64,000 nt of DNA from Corynebacterium frankenforstense DSM 45800 (GCF_001941485.1 NZ_CP009247.1:2418001-2482000), one strand, 5' to 3'. Positions 25,534 to 34,900 are shown, numbered from the stretch's first letter. Notes: a model not told the origin generated them from the sequence alone. A program made the numbers and translations.

Positions 25534-27613
25534 GCTGGTCGATGAAGGGGGCGGCCTGCGGGAACTGCTCGGACAGGCGGTCGAGCGCGCCCGGCAGGGC
25601 ACCCGGCACGCCCGGCAGCAGGAAGGCCAGCAGGGCGGTGACCAGGGCGCCCAGGCCGAGCAGGCCGCCGAGCACGCCGCCGACGATCTTGCCGGACTCG
25701 GACGAGCCGGAGGAGCCGGAGGAGCCGTCGTCGCCGGAGCCGGGCTCACCGGGCTTGTCGTCGCCGGAGCCGTCGATCTCGGTGAGCGAGCCGAGCGGGG
25801 CGGAGACCTCGGTGCCGGCGTCGGTGGTGACGGTCAGCTCGGTCTCGGCGGTGGCGTCCTCGGGCAGGGTCAGGGTGACGGAGGCCTTGCCGGCCTCACC
25901 GTGGCCGGGCTCGCCCAGGTCCGGGTCAATGTCGGCCTCGACCTCGGTGTCGCCGACGCGGACGGTGACCTTCTTGGCCGGGTCGTCGACGGAGTAGATC
26001 AGGCTGGACAGCTCGACGGTGATCTCCTCGCCGGCGGCGGCCTTCTCCGGCAGGTGCACGGAGACGTTGGACTGGCCGGCGCGCGGGGCGGCGTCCTCGT
26101 TGTCGCGCAGGTAGGAGACGAAGGCCTCGATGTCCATCAGGCCGGTGGCGGCCAGCTCGGAGCCCTCGGCCAGCGCGGAGAAGGAGTCGCCGCCCTCGAG
26201 CAGGAAGGTGGAGCCGGCGACGACGTACTCGCGCCCGGGATCGAGCGGCTCGCCGTCGACGGTCACGGACTTGATGCGCTCGCCCGCCGGGGCCTCGACG
26301 TCGTAGACGTAGGAGACGTTGTCGGAGACGCCCAGGGAGAGCACGGGACGCTCGCCGCCGTCCTTCCACTGCTGCTCCAGGGCCTTCTTGAACTGCTCAC
26401 CGGTCAGGCGGGTGTAGGTGATCTCGTTGCCGAAGGGCTGCACGGCGAAGGCCTCGGCGTAGGTGACCTCGCCGGCGTCGAGGTCGTCGCGCACGCCGCC
26501 GGCGTTCATCACGCCGATGTCGGCGGTCACCGAGGTCTTGTTGGAGATGGCCCAGCGCGCCGCGTCGGCCAGGAAGTTGTTGGCGGTGGACTCCACGCCG
26601 CGGTTGGAGCCCGGGTCGCCGCCGGCGTTGACGCCGCGGGTCAGCGGGGCGTCGATCTCGGCGACGACCTTGGCGCCCTCCTCCTCGGCGGCCTCCTCAG
26701 CACCCTTGACGGTGGCCTCGATCGCCGGGTCGGGGTTGCCGCAGGCGTTGATGGCCGCGGCGTCGAGCAGCTCGGCGGAGTCGACGGTCAGGGTGTCGGA
26801 CTCGCGGTCGTAGCTGAAGTCGACGGAGTTGAGGTACTGCGAGTAGCTGCCGGCCTGCATGACCAGCGGCACGCCCTCGGGGCGGTCGAGGTTCGGCTCG
26901 ACGGGCTGGTGGGTGTGGCCGGCGAAGACGACGTCGACGTTCTCGGAGAAGGCGGCCGGGTCGGTGACGCCCTCGTGGAAGAGGCCGACGACGACGTCGG
27001 CCTCGCCGGACTCGGTCAGCTCGTCGGCGACCTTGTTGGTCGCGGCGACCGGGTCGGTGAACTCGATGCCCTCGATGCCGCCGGGCGAGACCAGGTTCGG
27101 CATGTCGTCGGTGACGGTGCCGACGTAGGCGACCTTCACGCCGTCGAGATCGACGATCTTGTAGGAGGCCAGCTCGGTGCCCTCGGCGTTGGCACCCAGG
27201 TAGTCCCAGTCGGCGGCCGGCTCAATGCGGTCCTTCAGGTCCGCGTAGCCCTTGTCGAACTCGTGGTTGCCCACCGCGGAGACCTCGAGGCCCATCTGGT
27301 TGAGGGTCTCGATGGCCGGCTCGTCCTCGAGCAGCGCGGAGGCGTAGGGCGAGCCGCCCACCAGGTCGCCGGAGGCGACGAAGGAGGACGGCAGGTCGCC
27401 GGCCTCCTTGTCGACGGCGCACTTGAGCATCGCGGCGCCGGGGTCGGACTTGTTGGCGGCGAAGTGGCCGTGGAAGTCGGTGATGTTGGAGATGTGGAAG
27501 CGGGCGGACCCGTTCTCCTCCTCCTGGGCACCGGCGGGGACGACCAGTCCGAGCGTGCTCACGGAGAGCACGGTCAGGGCGGCCAGACCGCGGCGCGGGA
27601 TGCGGTGGGACAT
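25517..27613 (-). CDS. ushA: Secreted UshA-type UDP-sugar hydrolase/5'-nucleotidase with C-terminal membrane anchor
   Basis: The enzyme hydrolyses UDP-sugars and nucleotides outside the cell to scavenge phosphate and nucleosides. The 698-residue protein has a signal peptide (cleavage near VPAGAQ), then a metallophosphoesterase domain (NITDFHGHF, VGNHEFDKG, VFAGHTHQP) and a 5'-nucleotidase C-terminal domain (MNAGGVRDD, NEITYTRLTGEQF). Unlike soluble UshA it carries an additional beta domain, a Gly/Ser/Asp linker and a hydrophobic anchor (KIVGGVLGGLLGLGALV). The ATG has AAGGAG 7 nt upstream. The gene is monocistronic by layout. Phosphate-starvation control is known in C. glutamicum but no box was identified here. 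Confidence 0.9.
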   Translation of the reverse strand: MSHRIPRRGLAALTVLSVSTLGLVVPAGAQEEENGSARFHISNITDFHGHFAANKSDPGAAMLKCAVDKEAGDLPSSFVASGDLVGGSPYASALLEDEPAIETLNQMGLEVSAVGNHEFDKGYADLKDRIEPAADWDYLGANAEGTELASYKIVDLDGVKVAYVGTVTDDMPNLVSPGGIEGIEFTDPVAATNKVADELTESGEADVVVGLFHEGVTDPAAFSENVDVVFAGHTHQPVEPNLDRPEGVPLVMQAGSYSQYLNSVDFSYDRESDTLTVDSAELLDAAAINACGNPDPAIEATVKGAEEAAEEEGAKVVAEIDAPLTRGVNAGGDPGSNRGVESTANNFLADAARWAISNKTSVTADIGVMNAGGVRDDLDAGEVTYAEAFAVQPFGNEITYTRLTGEQFKKALEQQWKDGGERPVLSLGVSDNVSYVYDVEAPAGERIKSVTVDGEPLDPGREYVVAGSTFLLEGGDSFSALAEGSELAATGLMDIEAFVSYLRDNEDAAPRAGQSNVSVHLPEKAAAGEEITVELSSLIYSVDDPAKKVTVRVGDTEVEADIDPDLGEPGHGEAGKASVTLTLPEDATAETELTVTTDAGTEVSAPLGSLTEIDGSGDDKPGEPGSGDDGSSGSSGSSESGKIVGGVLGGLLGLGALVTALLAFLLPGVPGALPGALDRLSEQFPQAAPFIDQLKNAL

Positions 27614-27686
27614 GAAGGCTCCTTAGGTTCTGCGGCGGCCCCGGTCCGGGGCACCCTCATGTTTTTCATAGCCGCGGTTCAGGACA

Positions 27687-27699
27687 CTTGCAGCGCAAG
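27687..27699. promoter_or_regulatory. Small perfect inverted repeat upstream of ushA
   Basis: CTTGC-AGC-GCAAG lies 74 bp upstream of the ushA ATG, in an AT-richer patch. It could be an operator or a hairpin terminator of the GT4 gene region. Nothing in the sequence names the regulator. Confidence 0.3.
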
Positions 27700-27780
27700 A
27701 AAAGGGAATTCACCGCCGCGTCACGCGGGCGAAACCCACCGGTCACCGCGCCGCGCCCGGCGCCGCGGCCGGCCCCGGCG

Positions 27781-28923
27781 TCACCGCGCGATCTCGGCGA
27801 GCAGCTCCTCGAAGGCCGCGCCGGTGTCCGCCCAGGAGAAGCCGGCGGCCCACGCACGCGCACGCTCGCCCATCGCGGCGCGCACCGCGTCGTCGTCAAG
27901 CAATGAACGCACGGCGGCGGTGAACGCGCGCGGGTCGTCGGGCTCGACGAGCACGCCGGTGCGGCCGTGGTCGATCGAGTCGCGCAGCCCGCCGGAGGCG
28001 GCGTAACCGACGGTGGGCACGCCGTGCTGGGCGGCCTCGACGACGGCCAGGCCCCAGCCCTCGGCGGCCGAGGGCATCAGGTGCAGCGCCGCGCCGGCGA
28101 GGATGCGGTGCTTTGTAGCCTCGTCGACCTGGCCGTGGAAGACCACGCGGTCCTCCACGCCGAGGTCGCGGGCGTGCTCGCGCAGGCGCGGGCCCCACCA
28201 GCCGGAGCCGATGACGTCGAGGACCACCCCGGGCAGCTCGGCGACGGCGGCCATGGCGTGCTCGATGCGCTTGTGCGGCACCAGGCGCGACAGCGTCACC
28301 ACGCGCACGGGGGCGTCGGGCACGGGGGCGGTCGCCGGTGGGGCGTCGGTGTCGGCGCCGGTGCCGACGTCGGGGACCTCGAGCGGGTCGACGCCGTTGG
28401 CGACGATGCGGATGCGGCCCGGGTCCACGCCGAGTTCGACGAGCTGGCCACGGCTGGAGGCGGAGACGGTCACGTAGGGCGCGCCGCGGTAGACGCGCGG
28501 GGCCAGCCACGACTCGAGCCACCAGCCCAGCCTGCCGATGACGGGCCCGGCGACCGGCCACTGCGCGCGGTGGCAGTGGTGGGTCAAAAGCACGGTGGGG
28601 CGGCCGGCGAAGACGCGGGCGAAGAACGGGATGCCGTTCTGCGTGTCCACCACGGCATCGACGTCCCTGAGGGGCCCGAGGCCGAGGCGCCCGGCGAGCA
28701 TCGCGACGGCGGCGCGGACGTAGACGGTGTAGCGCCCGCCGGCGCGCGAGAAGGTCATGCCGTCGCGGACCTCGCGGCGGGCCGCGCCCGGGTAGACGGC
28801 GGTTTGGTAGACGACCTCGTGGCCGTGGCGCGCGAGATACGCCCCGACGCGTTCGAGGTAGCGCTCGGAGCCGCCGCCCTGGGGGTGGGCGGTGTCGCGC
28901 CAGCACAACAGCAGGATCTTCAT
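27781..28923 (-). CDS. Family 4 glycosyltransferase
   Basis: The 380-residue GT-B enzyme begins KILLLCWRDTAHPQGGGSERYLE, quoted in part for the glycine-rich acceptor loop (PQGGGSE), and carries VVTLSRLVPHKRIEH and the donor-binding EGWGLAVVEA (E-x7-E), all standard for GT4. It probably transfers a sugar from a nucleotide-sugar donor to a lipid-linked or phenolic acceptor at the inner membrane face. ATG 28923 has GGGAGG 6 nt upstream. It is divergent from the methyltransferase gene by 48 bp, suggesting a shared control region. The specific substrate cannot be told. Confidence 0.85.
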   Translation of the reverse strand: MKILLLCWRDTAHPQGGGSERYLERVGAYLARHGHEVVYQTAVYPGAARREVRDGMTFSRAGGRYTVYVRAAVAMLAGRLGLGPLRDVDAVVDTQNGIPFFARVFAGRPTVLLTHHCHRAQWPVAGPVIGRLGWWLESWLAPRVYRGAPYVTVSASSRGQLVELGVDPGRIRIVANGVDPLEVPDVGTGADTDAPPATAPVPDAPVRVVTLSRLVPHKRIEHAMAAVAELPGVVLDVIGSGWWGPRLREHARDLGVEDRVVFHGQVDEATKHRILAGAALHLMPSAAEGWGLAVVEAAQHGVPTVGYAASGGLRDSIDHGRTGVLVEPDDPRAFTAAVRSLLDDDAVRAAMGERARAWAAGFSWADTGAAFEELLAEIAR

Positions 28924-28971
28924 GTGGCCTCCCAGCCTAACCGGCGCGCGCGCCGCACTAGCCTGGCGGTC

Positions 28972-29760
28972 ATGGACCTGCCCCACACCCGCGCGCGGGC
29001 CACGCTGCCGCGCGCGCTCGCCCTGCTGCGCGACGTCCGCGTCGAGCAGACCGACCCCGCGCGCTTCTACGGCCACCTCGCCGAGGACACCGCGGGGCTT
29101 CTCGGCTGCCTGGTCGCCGACGCCTCCGGTTCGATTGACGACGCCGCGCCCGCCCTGCGTGGGGCGCGCGTGCTCGACGTGGGCGGGGGCCCGGGATACT
29201 TCGCCGAGGCCTTCGCCCGGCGCGGGGCGCACTACGTCGGGCTCGAACCGGACGCCGGGGAGATGGCGGCCGCGGGCATCCGGGTGGCGGCCTCGGTGCG
29301 CGGCGCCGGCGAGGCGCTGCCCTTCCGCGACGGCGCCTTCGACGTCGTCTACTCCTCGAACGTCGCCGAGCACGTGCCGGACCCGTGGGCGATGGGCTCC
29401 GAGATGCTGCGGGTGACCCGCCCCGGCGGGCTGACGGTTCTCAGCTACACGGTGTGGCTGGGCCCCTTCGGCGGACACGAGACGGGGCTGTGGGAGCACT
29501 ACGTCGGCGGCGACTTCGCGCGCGAGCGCTACACGCGCCGGCACGGCCACGAGCCGAAGAACGTCTTCGGCCGCTCGCTCTTCGCCGTCTCGTGCGCGGA
29601 CGGGCTGCGCTGGGCGCGCCCGGTGGCCGACTCGGGGGCGGCCGAGGTCGTCGGCCTATTCCCGCGCTACCACCCGCGCTGGGCGTGGTGGGTCACGCGG
29701 GTGCCGGGGCTGCGGGAGTTCCTGGTGAGCAATCTGGTCATCGTGCTGCGCAAGTCCTAG
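28972..29760 (+). CDS. Class I SAM-dependent methyltransferase
   Basis: The 262-residue protein shows the SAM-binding motif I ARVLDVGGGPGYFAEAF, an acidic post-I region (YVGLEPD), EALPFRDGAFDVVYSS (motif II) and LRVTRPGGLTVLSY (motif III), i.e. a Methyltransf_11 fold. The last third holds aromatic residues (RWAWWVTRVPG) and may bind a lipid or quinone-like substrate. TAGCCT lies exactly 7 nt before the ATG, so the mRNA is probably leaderless. It diverges from the GT4 gene; the pair may modify the same glycan or glycolipid, which is inference. Confidence 0.85.
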   Translation: MDLPHTRARATLPRALALLRDVRVEQTDPARFYGHLAEDTAGLLGCLVADASGSIDDAAPALRGARVLDVGGGPGYFAEAFARRGAHYVGLEPDAGEMAAAGIRVAASVRGAGEALPFRDGAFDVVYSSNVAEHVPDPWAMGSEMLRVTRPGGLTVLSYTVWLGPFGGHETGLWEHYVGGDFARERYTRRHGHEPKNVFGRSLFAVSCADGLRWARPVADSGAAEVVGLFPRYHPRWAWWVTRVPGLREFLVSNLVIVLRKS

Positions 29761-29823
29761 ACGCCCGGGTGCGGGCGCGCTAACCTCGCCGACGTACCTG
29801 ACCGTCGTCCGGGGAGGACCACC

Positions 29824-30039
29824 GTGCGCCAGGCCCCGAACATCATCGCGTGGCTGCTCATCGCCGCGGTGTGGCTCTGCGCGCCGTTCACCGGCGACCA
29901 GGCCCCGCAGGCCATGAACTGGGCGCATGCGGCGCTGACCACGGTGGCGATCGTCGTCGGCGGCGTGGTCGCCGCGCGCCGGCGGGCCTGGCTGCTGCTG
30001 GCCGCCGCGATCCTGACCGCCTTCGCCTGGCCGATGTAG
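29824..30039 (+). CDS. Small two-helix membrane protein
   Basis: The 71-residue protein has two or three hydrophobic stretches (IIAWLLIAAVWLCAPF, AALTTVAIVVGGVVAA, AWLLLAAAILTAFAWPM), separated by a short GDQAPQAMNW loop. GTG 29824 has GGGGAGGA upstream. It resembles short SPW-repeat-like proteins in layout, but I cannot assign a family. It may be cotranscribed with the methyltransferase gene 60 bp upstream. Confidence 0.65.
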   Translation: MRQAPNIIAWLLIAAVWLCAPFTGDQAPQAMNWAHAALTTVAIVVGGVVAARRRAWLLLAAAILTAFAWPM

Positions 30040-30074
30040 CTCCCCGGCGTCGGCGCGTCACGCCGGACGCCGCA

Positions 30075-30103
30075 TTAGACACGGCCCAATTAAACACGGC
30101 CCA
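30075..30103. repeat. Tandem 15-bp repeat upstream of the YwiC-like gene
   Basis: TTAGACACGGCCCA (30075-30088) and TTAAACACGGCCCA (30090-30103) repeat with a 15-bp period and one mismatch. They lie 40-68 bp before the leaderless GTG at 30143, where an activator or repressor would bind. They are AT-richer than their surroundings. Confidence 0.6.
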
Positions 30104-30142
30104 CCCGGTTTCAAACTTTCGGATGATGCTAGGCTCAGGGCC

Positions 30143-31015
30143 GTGAACACCGCAGAGACGACCCGACACCACCCCGGAACCCGCAGGAAGCGGCGCCACG
30201 GCATCTCGCCGTGGCTGCCCAACCAGCACGGCGCGTGGGCGATGCTGATCTCCCCGGCGGTGGTCGGCACGATCGCCGCGGTGGTCCACTTCGTCCGCGC
30301 GGACGCGCCGGCCCGCGCGCTCGCGGTGCTGCTCGCCGTGCTCGTGGCCTGGTTCTTCGGCTACGGCGCGTTCTTCGCCTTCGGGCTGACGGCCAAGGCG
30401 CGCACCCCGGAGCGGCGCAGGCAGTACGTCACCCCGGTCTACGTCTACGGCGCGGTCGCCGGCGTCGCCGGGCTCCTCGCCCTCGCCCTACAGCCCCAGC
30501 TGGCCTGGTGGGCGCTCTTCTTCGGCCCGCTCATCGCGGTCGCCTGCGTGGAGACGCTGCTCGGCCGGCCGCGCTCGACGCTCTCGGGGGTCTCGACGAC
30601 GATCGCCTCCGCGCTGCTGGTGCCGGTGCTCGTGCAGGTCGGCGCCCACGGCACGCTCGGGGAGGTCCCGCGCACGGCGTGGTTGGGCACGGTGGTGCTG
30701 GCCATGTTCTTCTCCGGGGCGGTGACCTACGTGAAGTCGATGATCCGGGAGAAGGGCAACCGGCGCTACCTCGCCGCCTCCATCGGCTACCACGCGGTGG
30801 CCCTGCTGGTCACGGTCGCGCTGATCGCCTGGCTGCGCCCGATGTGGCCGGCCGGCGTGCTGCTGACCGCGGCGATGGTCTGGGCGCTGGCTCGCTCCTG
30901 GTGGTACCCGCACCGCGCCGCCGGCGGCGAGAAGTTCACGCCCAAGCAGGTCGGCCTGCGCGAGAACCCGCCGCTGCTGCTGGTCTGCGTCGGCGCGCTC
31001 TGCGCGGCGTTGTAG
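30143..31015 (+). CDS. YwiC-like family membrane protein
   Basis: The 290-residue protein has a basic N-terminal head, then WLPNQHGAWAMLISPAVVG, the hallmark of the YwiC-like family, and about eight membrane helices; GPLIAVACVETLL and a YVKSMIREKGNRRY cytoplasmic loop are also visible. In Bacillus ywiC lies near nitrate-respiration genes, but its function is unknown. GTG 30143 has TAGGCT exactly 7 nt upstream, a leaderless layout. It is convergent with pckG, and a bidirectional terminator separates them. Confidence 0.85.
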   Translation: MNTAETTRHHPGTRRKRRHGISPWLPNQHGAWAMLISPAVVGTIAAVVHFVRADAPARALAVLLAVLVAWFFGYGAFFAFGLTAKARTPERRRQYVTPVYVYGAVAGVAGLLALALQPQLAWWALFFGPLIAVACVETLLGRPRSTLSGVSTTIASALLVPVLVQVGAHGTLGEVPRTAWLGTVVLAMFFSGAVTYVKSMIREKGNRRYLAASIGYHAVALLVTVALIAWLRPMWPAGVLLTAAMVWALARSWWYPHRAAGGEKFTPKQVGLRENPPLLLVCVGALCAAL

Positions 31016-31030
31016 AGACCCGCGCACGCG

Positions 31031-31062
31031 GAGACCCCGCCCCCACGCGGGGACGGGGTCTC
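31031..31062. terminator. Bidirectional terminator between YwiC-like gene and pckG
   Basis: GAGACCCCG (31031-31039) and CGGGGTCTC (31054-31062) form a 9-bp perfect hairpin in the 68-bp convergent interval. It would serve both genes. Confidence 0.75.
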
Positions 31063-31083
31063 AGATCCGAGTGGCGGGCAGGC

Positions 31084-32904
31084 CTACTTGGCGCTCTCGA
31101 TGCGCTCCTTGAGCTTGCCGAACTCGTCCCAGACCTCCTGCGGGACGTGCTTGCCCAGGAAGGTCAGGTACTCCTGGTTGTCCTCGAGGTCGGCCTCCCA
31201 CTTCTCGGCCGGGGCGGTCAGGCAGGACTTGACCTCCTCGACGGTGGTGTCCAGGCCCTCGAGGTCGAGGTCCTCGGCGCGGGCGGTGTGGCCGACCACG
31301 GTCTCGTCGGCGCCGACGCGACCCTCGATGCGGTCGACGATCCACTTCAGCACGCGGGAGTTGTCGCCGAAGCCGGGCCAGATGATCTTGCCGTTCTCGT
31401 CCTTGCGGAACCAGTTGACCAGGAAGATCGCCGGCAGCTTGTCGCCGCCGCGCTTGCCCATGTCGATCCAGTTCTGCAGGTACTCACCGGCGTTGTAGCC
31501 CATGAACGGCAGCATGGCCATCGGGTCGTGGCGCAGGGTGCCCACGGCACCCTCGGCGGCGGCGGTCTGGCCGGAGGACAGCAGCGCACCGATCATGGTG
31601 CCGTGCTGCCAGCTGTGGGCCTGGGTGACCAGCGGGACGGTGTCGGGGCGGCGACCACCGAAGAGGATGGCGTCGATCTTGACGCCCTTCCAGTCGTCGT
31701 ACTCCGGGGCGGCCGTCGGGCACTGCTTGATCGGCACGCAGTAGCGGGAGTTCGGGTGGGCGGCCTTCTCGCTGGAGTCCGGGGTCCAGTCGTTGCCCTT
31801 CCAGTCGATGAGGTGGTCGGGGGCCTCGCCCATGCCCTCCCACCAGACGTCGCCGTCGTCGGTGAGCGCGACGTTGGTGAACAGGGTGTTGCCCGGCTCC
31901 ATGGTCTTCATGGCGATCGGGTTGGAGTTGTAGTCGGTGCCCGGGGCGACGCCGAAGAAGCCGTTCTCCGGGTTGACGGCGTAGAGGCCGTCCTCACGCA
32001 GGTGCAGCCAGGCGATGTCGTCGCCGACGACCTCGGCGCTCCAGCCCTCGATGGACGGGGTGATCATGGCCAGGTTGGTCTTGCCGCAGGCCGACGGGAA
32101 GGCGCCGGTGACGTGGTAGACCTTGCCCTCCGGGCTGGTGAGCTTCAGGATGAGCATGTGCTCGGCCATCCAGCCCTCCTCCTTGGCCATCACGGAGGCG
32201 ATACGCAGCGCGTAGCACTTCTTGGCCAGGATGGCGTTGCCGCCGTAGCCGGAGCCGTAGGACCAGATCTCCTTGGTCTCGGGGAACTGGGTGATGTACT
32301 TGGTGTCGTTGCACGGCCAGGCGACGTCCTCCTCGCCGGGCTCGAGCGGGGCACCCACGGAGTGGTAGCAGTGGACGAACTCGCCGTCCTTGCCGATCTT
32401 GTCCAGGGCCTCGGAGCCCATGCGGGTCATGATGGACATCGAGAGCACGACGTAGGCGGAGTCGGTCAGCTGGACGCCGAGCTTGGGCTCCGGGTCGCTG
32501 ATCGGGCCCATGCAGAAGGGCACGACGTACATGGTGCGTCCGTGCATGGAGCCCTTGTACTTGTCGAGCATCTCCTCCTTCATCGCCTGCGGCGGGGCCC
32601 AGTTGTTGGTCGGGCCGGCCTGGTCCTCGGTCTCGGTGCAGATGAAGGTGCGGGACTCGACGCGGGCGACGTCGGACGGGTTCGAGCGGGCGAGGAAGCT
32701 GTTCGGGCGCTTCTCCTCGTTCAGCCGGATGAGGGTGCCGGCCTCGACGAGCTCGGTGGTCAGTCGGTCCCACTCCTCACGGGAACCGTCGGCGAAGACG
32801 ACCTTCTCCGGCTCGAAGAGCTCGACCGCGTCAGCGATCCACTCGAGCAGCTTCTCGTTCTCGGTGGGAGCCGGGCCGACCAGGCCCTTGATCTCAGTGG
32901 CCAT
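31084..32904 (-). CDS. pckG: Phosphoenolpyruvate carboxykinase (GTP)
   Basis: The cytoplasmic enzyme converts oxaloacetate and GTP to PEP, CO2 and GDP, the first step of gluconeogenesis. The 606-residue protein is nearly collinear with C. glutamicum PckG (610 residues). The GTP-class P-loop with its reactive cysteine reads [13 protein letters not shown], and the metal/substrate sites include [20 protein letters not shown] (as landmarks), VGDDIAW and NWFRKDENG. The upstream 126-bp interval holds an inverted TACTC-AA-GAGTA at 32953-32964 overlapping a likely -10, a possible operator. Confidence 0.97.
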   Translation of the reverse strand: MATEIKGLVGPAPTENEKLLEWIADAVELFEPEKVVFADGSREEWDRLTTELVEAGTLIRLNEEKRPNSFLARSNPSDVARVESRTFICTETEDQAGPTNNWAPPQAMKEEMLDKYKGSMHGRTMYVVPFCMGPISDPEPKLGVQLTDSAYVVLSMSIMTRMGSEALDKIGKDGEFVHCYHSVGAPLEPGEEDVAWPCNDTKYITQFPETKEIWSYGSGYGGNAILAKKCYALRIASVMAKEEGWMAEHMLILKLTSPEGKVYHVTGAFPSACGKTNLAMITPSIEGWSAEVVGDDIAWLHLREDGLYAVNPENGFFGVAPGTDYNSNPIAMKTMEPGNTLFTNVALTDDGDVWWEGMGEAPDHLIDWKGNDWTPDSSEKAAHPNSRYCVPIKQCPTAAPEYDDWKGVKIDAILFGGRRPDTVPLVTQAHSWQHGTMIGALLSSGQTAAAEGAVGTLRHDPMAMLPFMGYNAGEYLQNWIDMGKRGGDKLPAIFLVNWFRKDENGKIIWPGFGDNSRVLKWIVDRIEGRVGADETVVGHTARAEDLDLEGLDTTVEEVKSCLTAPAEKWEADLEDNQEYLTFLGKHVPQEVWDEFGKLKERIESAK

Positions 32905-33030
32905 ACTTAAACTCCTGGTTCAGGGTCACGTCTTTTCGGATCTGCACGTACATACTCAAGAGTAATGATCCGTGTGTGATCGCGCCGCCCGCTGAACGTG
33001 GCCACGACAAATATCACTTTTGGACGTCTG

Positions 33031-33402
33031 TCATGGGCCGGAAACCCAGAACCAACGGCGGTTTCCTGCGGGATCGTCCACCGATGTCGTACCACTTTCG
33101 GGGGTATGCGGTGGTCCCGCTTCGTCGGACGTGAGATTTCCGACGTCGTGCGGGTCACCGTCGGCGGGCCCGGCGACGAAGACGAAGGGACGGCCCCGCG
33201 CGTCGACGACGGTGGCGTGGTCGGCCACACCGTCGCCGTCGAGGTCGGCGACGACGGCGAGCGTGTCCCCGGCGCCGGGCAGCCCGGCGACCACCGAGCC
33301 GCCCGGCTCGCCCACGGCCCCCGGCCCGCCGGAGTCGGCCGCGGCGCCGGTGCCGACCGTGGCGCCCGGGTCGCCGAGGAGGAACTCCCACCACCCGGTC
33401 AT
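33031..33402 (-). CDS. Small Asp-rich DUF6802-like protein
   Basis: The 123-residue protein contains VVADLDGDGVADHATVVDARG, quoted as two parts: a calcium-loop-like DLDGDGVADH followed by a beta strand. The pattern resembles the DUF6802 proteins of mycolata, where DxDxDG loops repeat. The N terminus is Trp-rich (GWWEFLLGD) and no signal peptide is visible. ATG 33402 has GGAGG 6 nt upstream and overlaps the previous stop as ATGA, so it is coupled to the 436-residue gene. Calcium binding is inference. Confidence 0.65.
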   Translation of the reverse strand: MTGWWEFLLGDPGATVGTGAAADSGGPGAVGEPGGSVVAGLPGAGDTLAVVADLDGDGVADHATVVDARGRPFVFVAGPADGDPHDVGNLTSDEAGPPHTPESGTTSVDDPAGNRRWFWVSGP

Positions 33403-34709
33403 CCGGCACCTCCGCCCGTGACCCCGGTGCCGCGGCGGCGCAGCCAGCGCACCCCGGCACCGGCCGGGCCGGCGGGCCCGGTGGACGCCGCCGGCCCGGT
33501 GGACCGGGCGCGGGCCCGCAGGTCCTCCACGGCGCGCACCAGACCGGCCCGCCCGCGCCGGCGGTGGGCCGTCAGCCCCCGCACGGCACCGATGAGCAGC
33601 CCCGCGAGCACGGCGGCCAGCACGCCCGCGCCCGCCCCCAGCGTGCGCCCGACGGCCAGGCCCGCCCCGACGGCGGCGGGCAGGGCGACCAGCAGCGCCT
33701 CACCCAGCGCCCCGCGCAGTTCGGCCTCACGCCGCGCTGGGACGCCGGACCGTGCCTCCGAGGCGACCCCGGCGAGGATGCGGTGACCGGACTCCGGGTC
33801 GCCGGCGGCGAGCGCGCGGACGAGCTCCCGGTCGAGTCCTGCCAGCCGGCGCCGGGTGACCACCCCGGCCGCGGTCCGCCAGGCCCGCCCGTCGGGTGCG
33901 GGAGGAAGAGGAGCGGCCAGGCGCGCGACGAGGTCGCCCTCCGCGACGTGCTCGCCGGGGACGCCCGCCGGCAAAGCCGCGGTGGAGTAGACCGCGCGCC
34001 CCTCCCCCGCCGCGGCGAGTGCCGCGTGATCGGCGGGCGTCCACCCGCCGGGCGGGGCGACGGCGACGAGCACCGCCGCGCCCGGACCGGCGACCTCCAC
34101 CCCTCCCGCGCGCAGGCGCGCGGCCACCCGGCGGCAGGCCTGCGCGTCAGGGCCGGCCACGGCGACCGCCGCACCACCGGCGACGGAGGCGGTGACGGAA
34201 CCGGCGGCGCCGGCACCGCGGGCGTCGTCAATCTCTCCCGGGGAAAGGGAGGCCAATTCCTGCAGCGGGGCGGCGAGGCGGGGCAGGCGGTGGGCCAGGG
34301 CCCGCAGCTCGCCGGCGAGGATGCGCGCCCGGGTCGCCAGGAGCGCGGCGGGGTCCACGCCGGCGGCGAGCGCCGCGCGGGCCTCGGCGGCGGAGTCCAC
34401 CACGCAGAACAGCTGCGGCCCGCAGGCCAGGCGCGCGGCGGTCCCGGGCGGCAGCGGGCCGGGGTGGACGAGCACGACGGCGTCGACACCCGCACCGACG
34501 ACGGGCCAGGCCGGGCGGGCGCAGCCGAACTCGGCGGCCACCGCGGCCAGCTCAGGCTGAGCGGCGGCGTCGAGCGTCGTGAGCGCCGTGCGCGGCGGGC
34601 CGGTCAGCGCGTGCAGGACGTCGGTGAGCGCCGCGGCGGCCGGGCAGCCCAGCGGGCGGGCGGCCACCCAGTCGGCGACCGCCGCGAAGATCGGCGGCGT
34701 CTCGGCCAC
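33399..34709 (-). CDS. Unknown Ala-rich protein with C-terminal membrane hairpin
   Basis: The 436-residue protein is very alanine-rich. An N-terminal soluble part (about 1-300) has alternating beta strands such as [32 protein letters not shown] and [20 protein letters not shown]. It looks like a nucleotide-binding fold of the dynamin/GTPase type whose P-loop has been lost. About 340-385 holds two hydrophobic segments ([31 protein letters not shown]), then a basic tail. It sits between pckG and trmB, as an uncharacterised gene does in C. glutamicum. The family assignment is a guess. Confidence 0.55.
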   Translation of the reverse strand: MAETPPIFAAVADWVAARPLGCPAAAALTDVLHALTGPPRTALTTLDAAAQPELAAVAAEFGCARPAWPVVGAGVDAVVLVHPGPLPPGTAARLACGPQLFCVVDSAAEARAALAAGVDPAALLATRARILAGELRALAHRLPRLAAPLQELASLSPGEIDDARGAGAAGSVTASVAGGAAVAVAGPDAQACRRVAARLRAGGVEVAGPGAAVLVAVAPPGGWTPADHAALAAAGEGRAVYSTAALPAGVPGEHVAEGDLVARLAAPLPPAPDGRAWRTAAGVVTRRRLAGLDRELVRALAAGDPESGHRILAGVASEARSGVPARREAELRGALGEALLVALPAAVGAGLAVGRTLGAGAGVLAAVLAGLLIGAVRGLTAHRRRGRAGLVRAVEDLRARARSTGPAASTGPAGPAGAGVRWLRRRGTGVTGGGAG

Positions 34710-34758
34710 GGTGCTCCCCCTCCCCCGGCACCCCGTGCGTTGCCCGCATCGTCCCCCG

Positions 34759-34830
34759 CGCCCGCCCGGCGCGCAACCGCTGCGCCCGCCCGGGACGCAA
34801 CCGCCGCGGCCGCCCGGGGCGCAACCACCC
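34759..34830. repeat. Three 24-bp tandem repeats upstream of trmB
   Basis: Units at 34759-34782, 34783-34806 and 34807-34830 share CGCCCGCCCGG and GCGCAACC cores with a few changes. They lie in the divergent interval between the unknown 436-residue gene and the trmB promoter. They may be slippage repeats or a multi-site operator. Confidence 0.65.
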
Positions 34831-34864
34831 CACCCGCCGCAACCGACGTCACGGGAGAGATGAA

Positions 34865-34893
34865 TTGAAGTTCACGGGACCTACGGGAACAAT
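34865..34893 (+). promoter_or_regulatory. trmB promoter (-35 TTGAAG, 17 bp, -10 AACAAT)
   Basis: TTGAAG at 34865-34870 and AACAAT at 34888-34893 are separated by 17 bp, and the ATG at 34901 follows 7 bases after the -10. The layout matches a sigma-70-type promoter giving a leaderless trmB mRNA. It also decides the start codon over the TTG at 34865 and the ATG at 34892, both of which fall inside the promoter. Confidence 0.6.
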
Positions 34894-34900
34894 GAGGCCA

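Noticed and set aside
25901..28006. 701-codon plus-strand open frame across ushA and GT4
   Set aside because: It is antisense to two clear genes; the product is Val/Gly/Asp/Leu/Arg-biased with no recognisable domain, as expected for high-GC antisense frames.
32941..33030. GlxR (CRP-type) site upstream of pckG
   Set aside because: Only partial matches to TGTGANNTANNTCACA (for example around TGATATTTGTC) were found; too weak to call.
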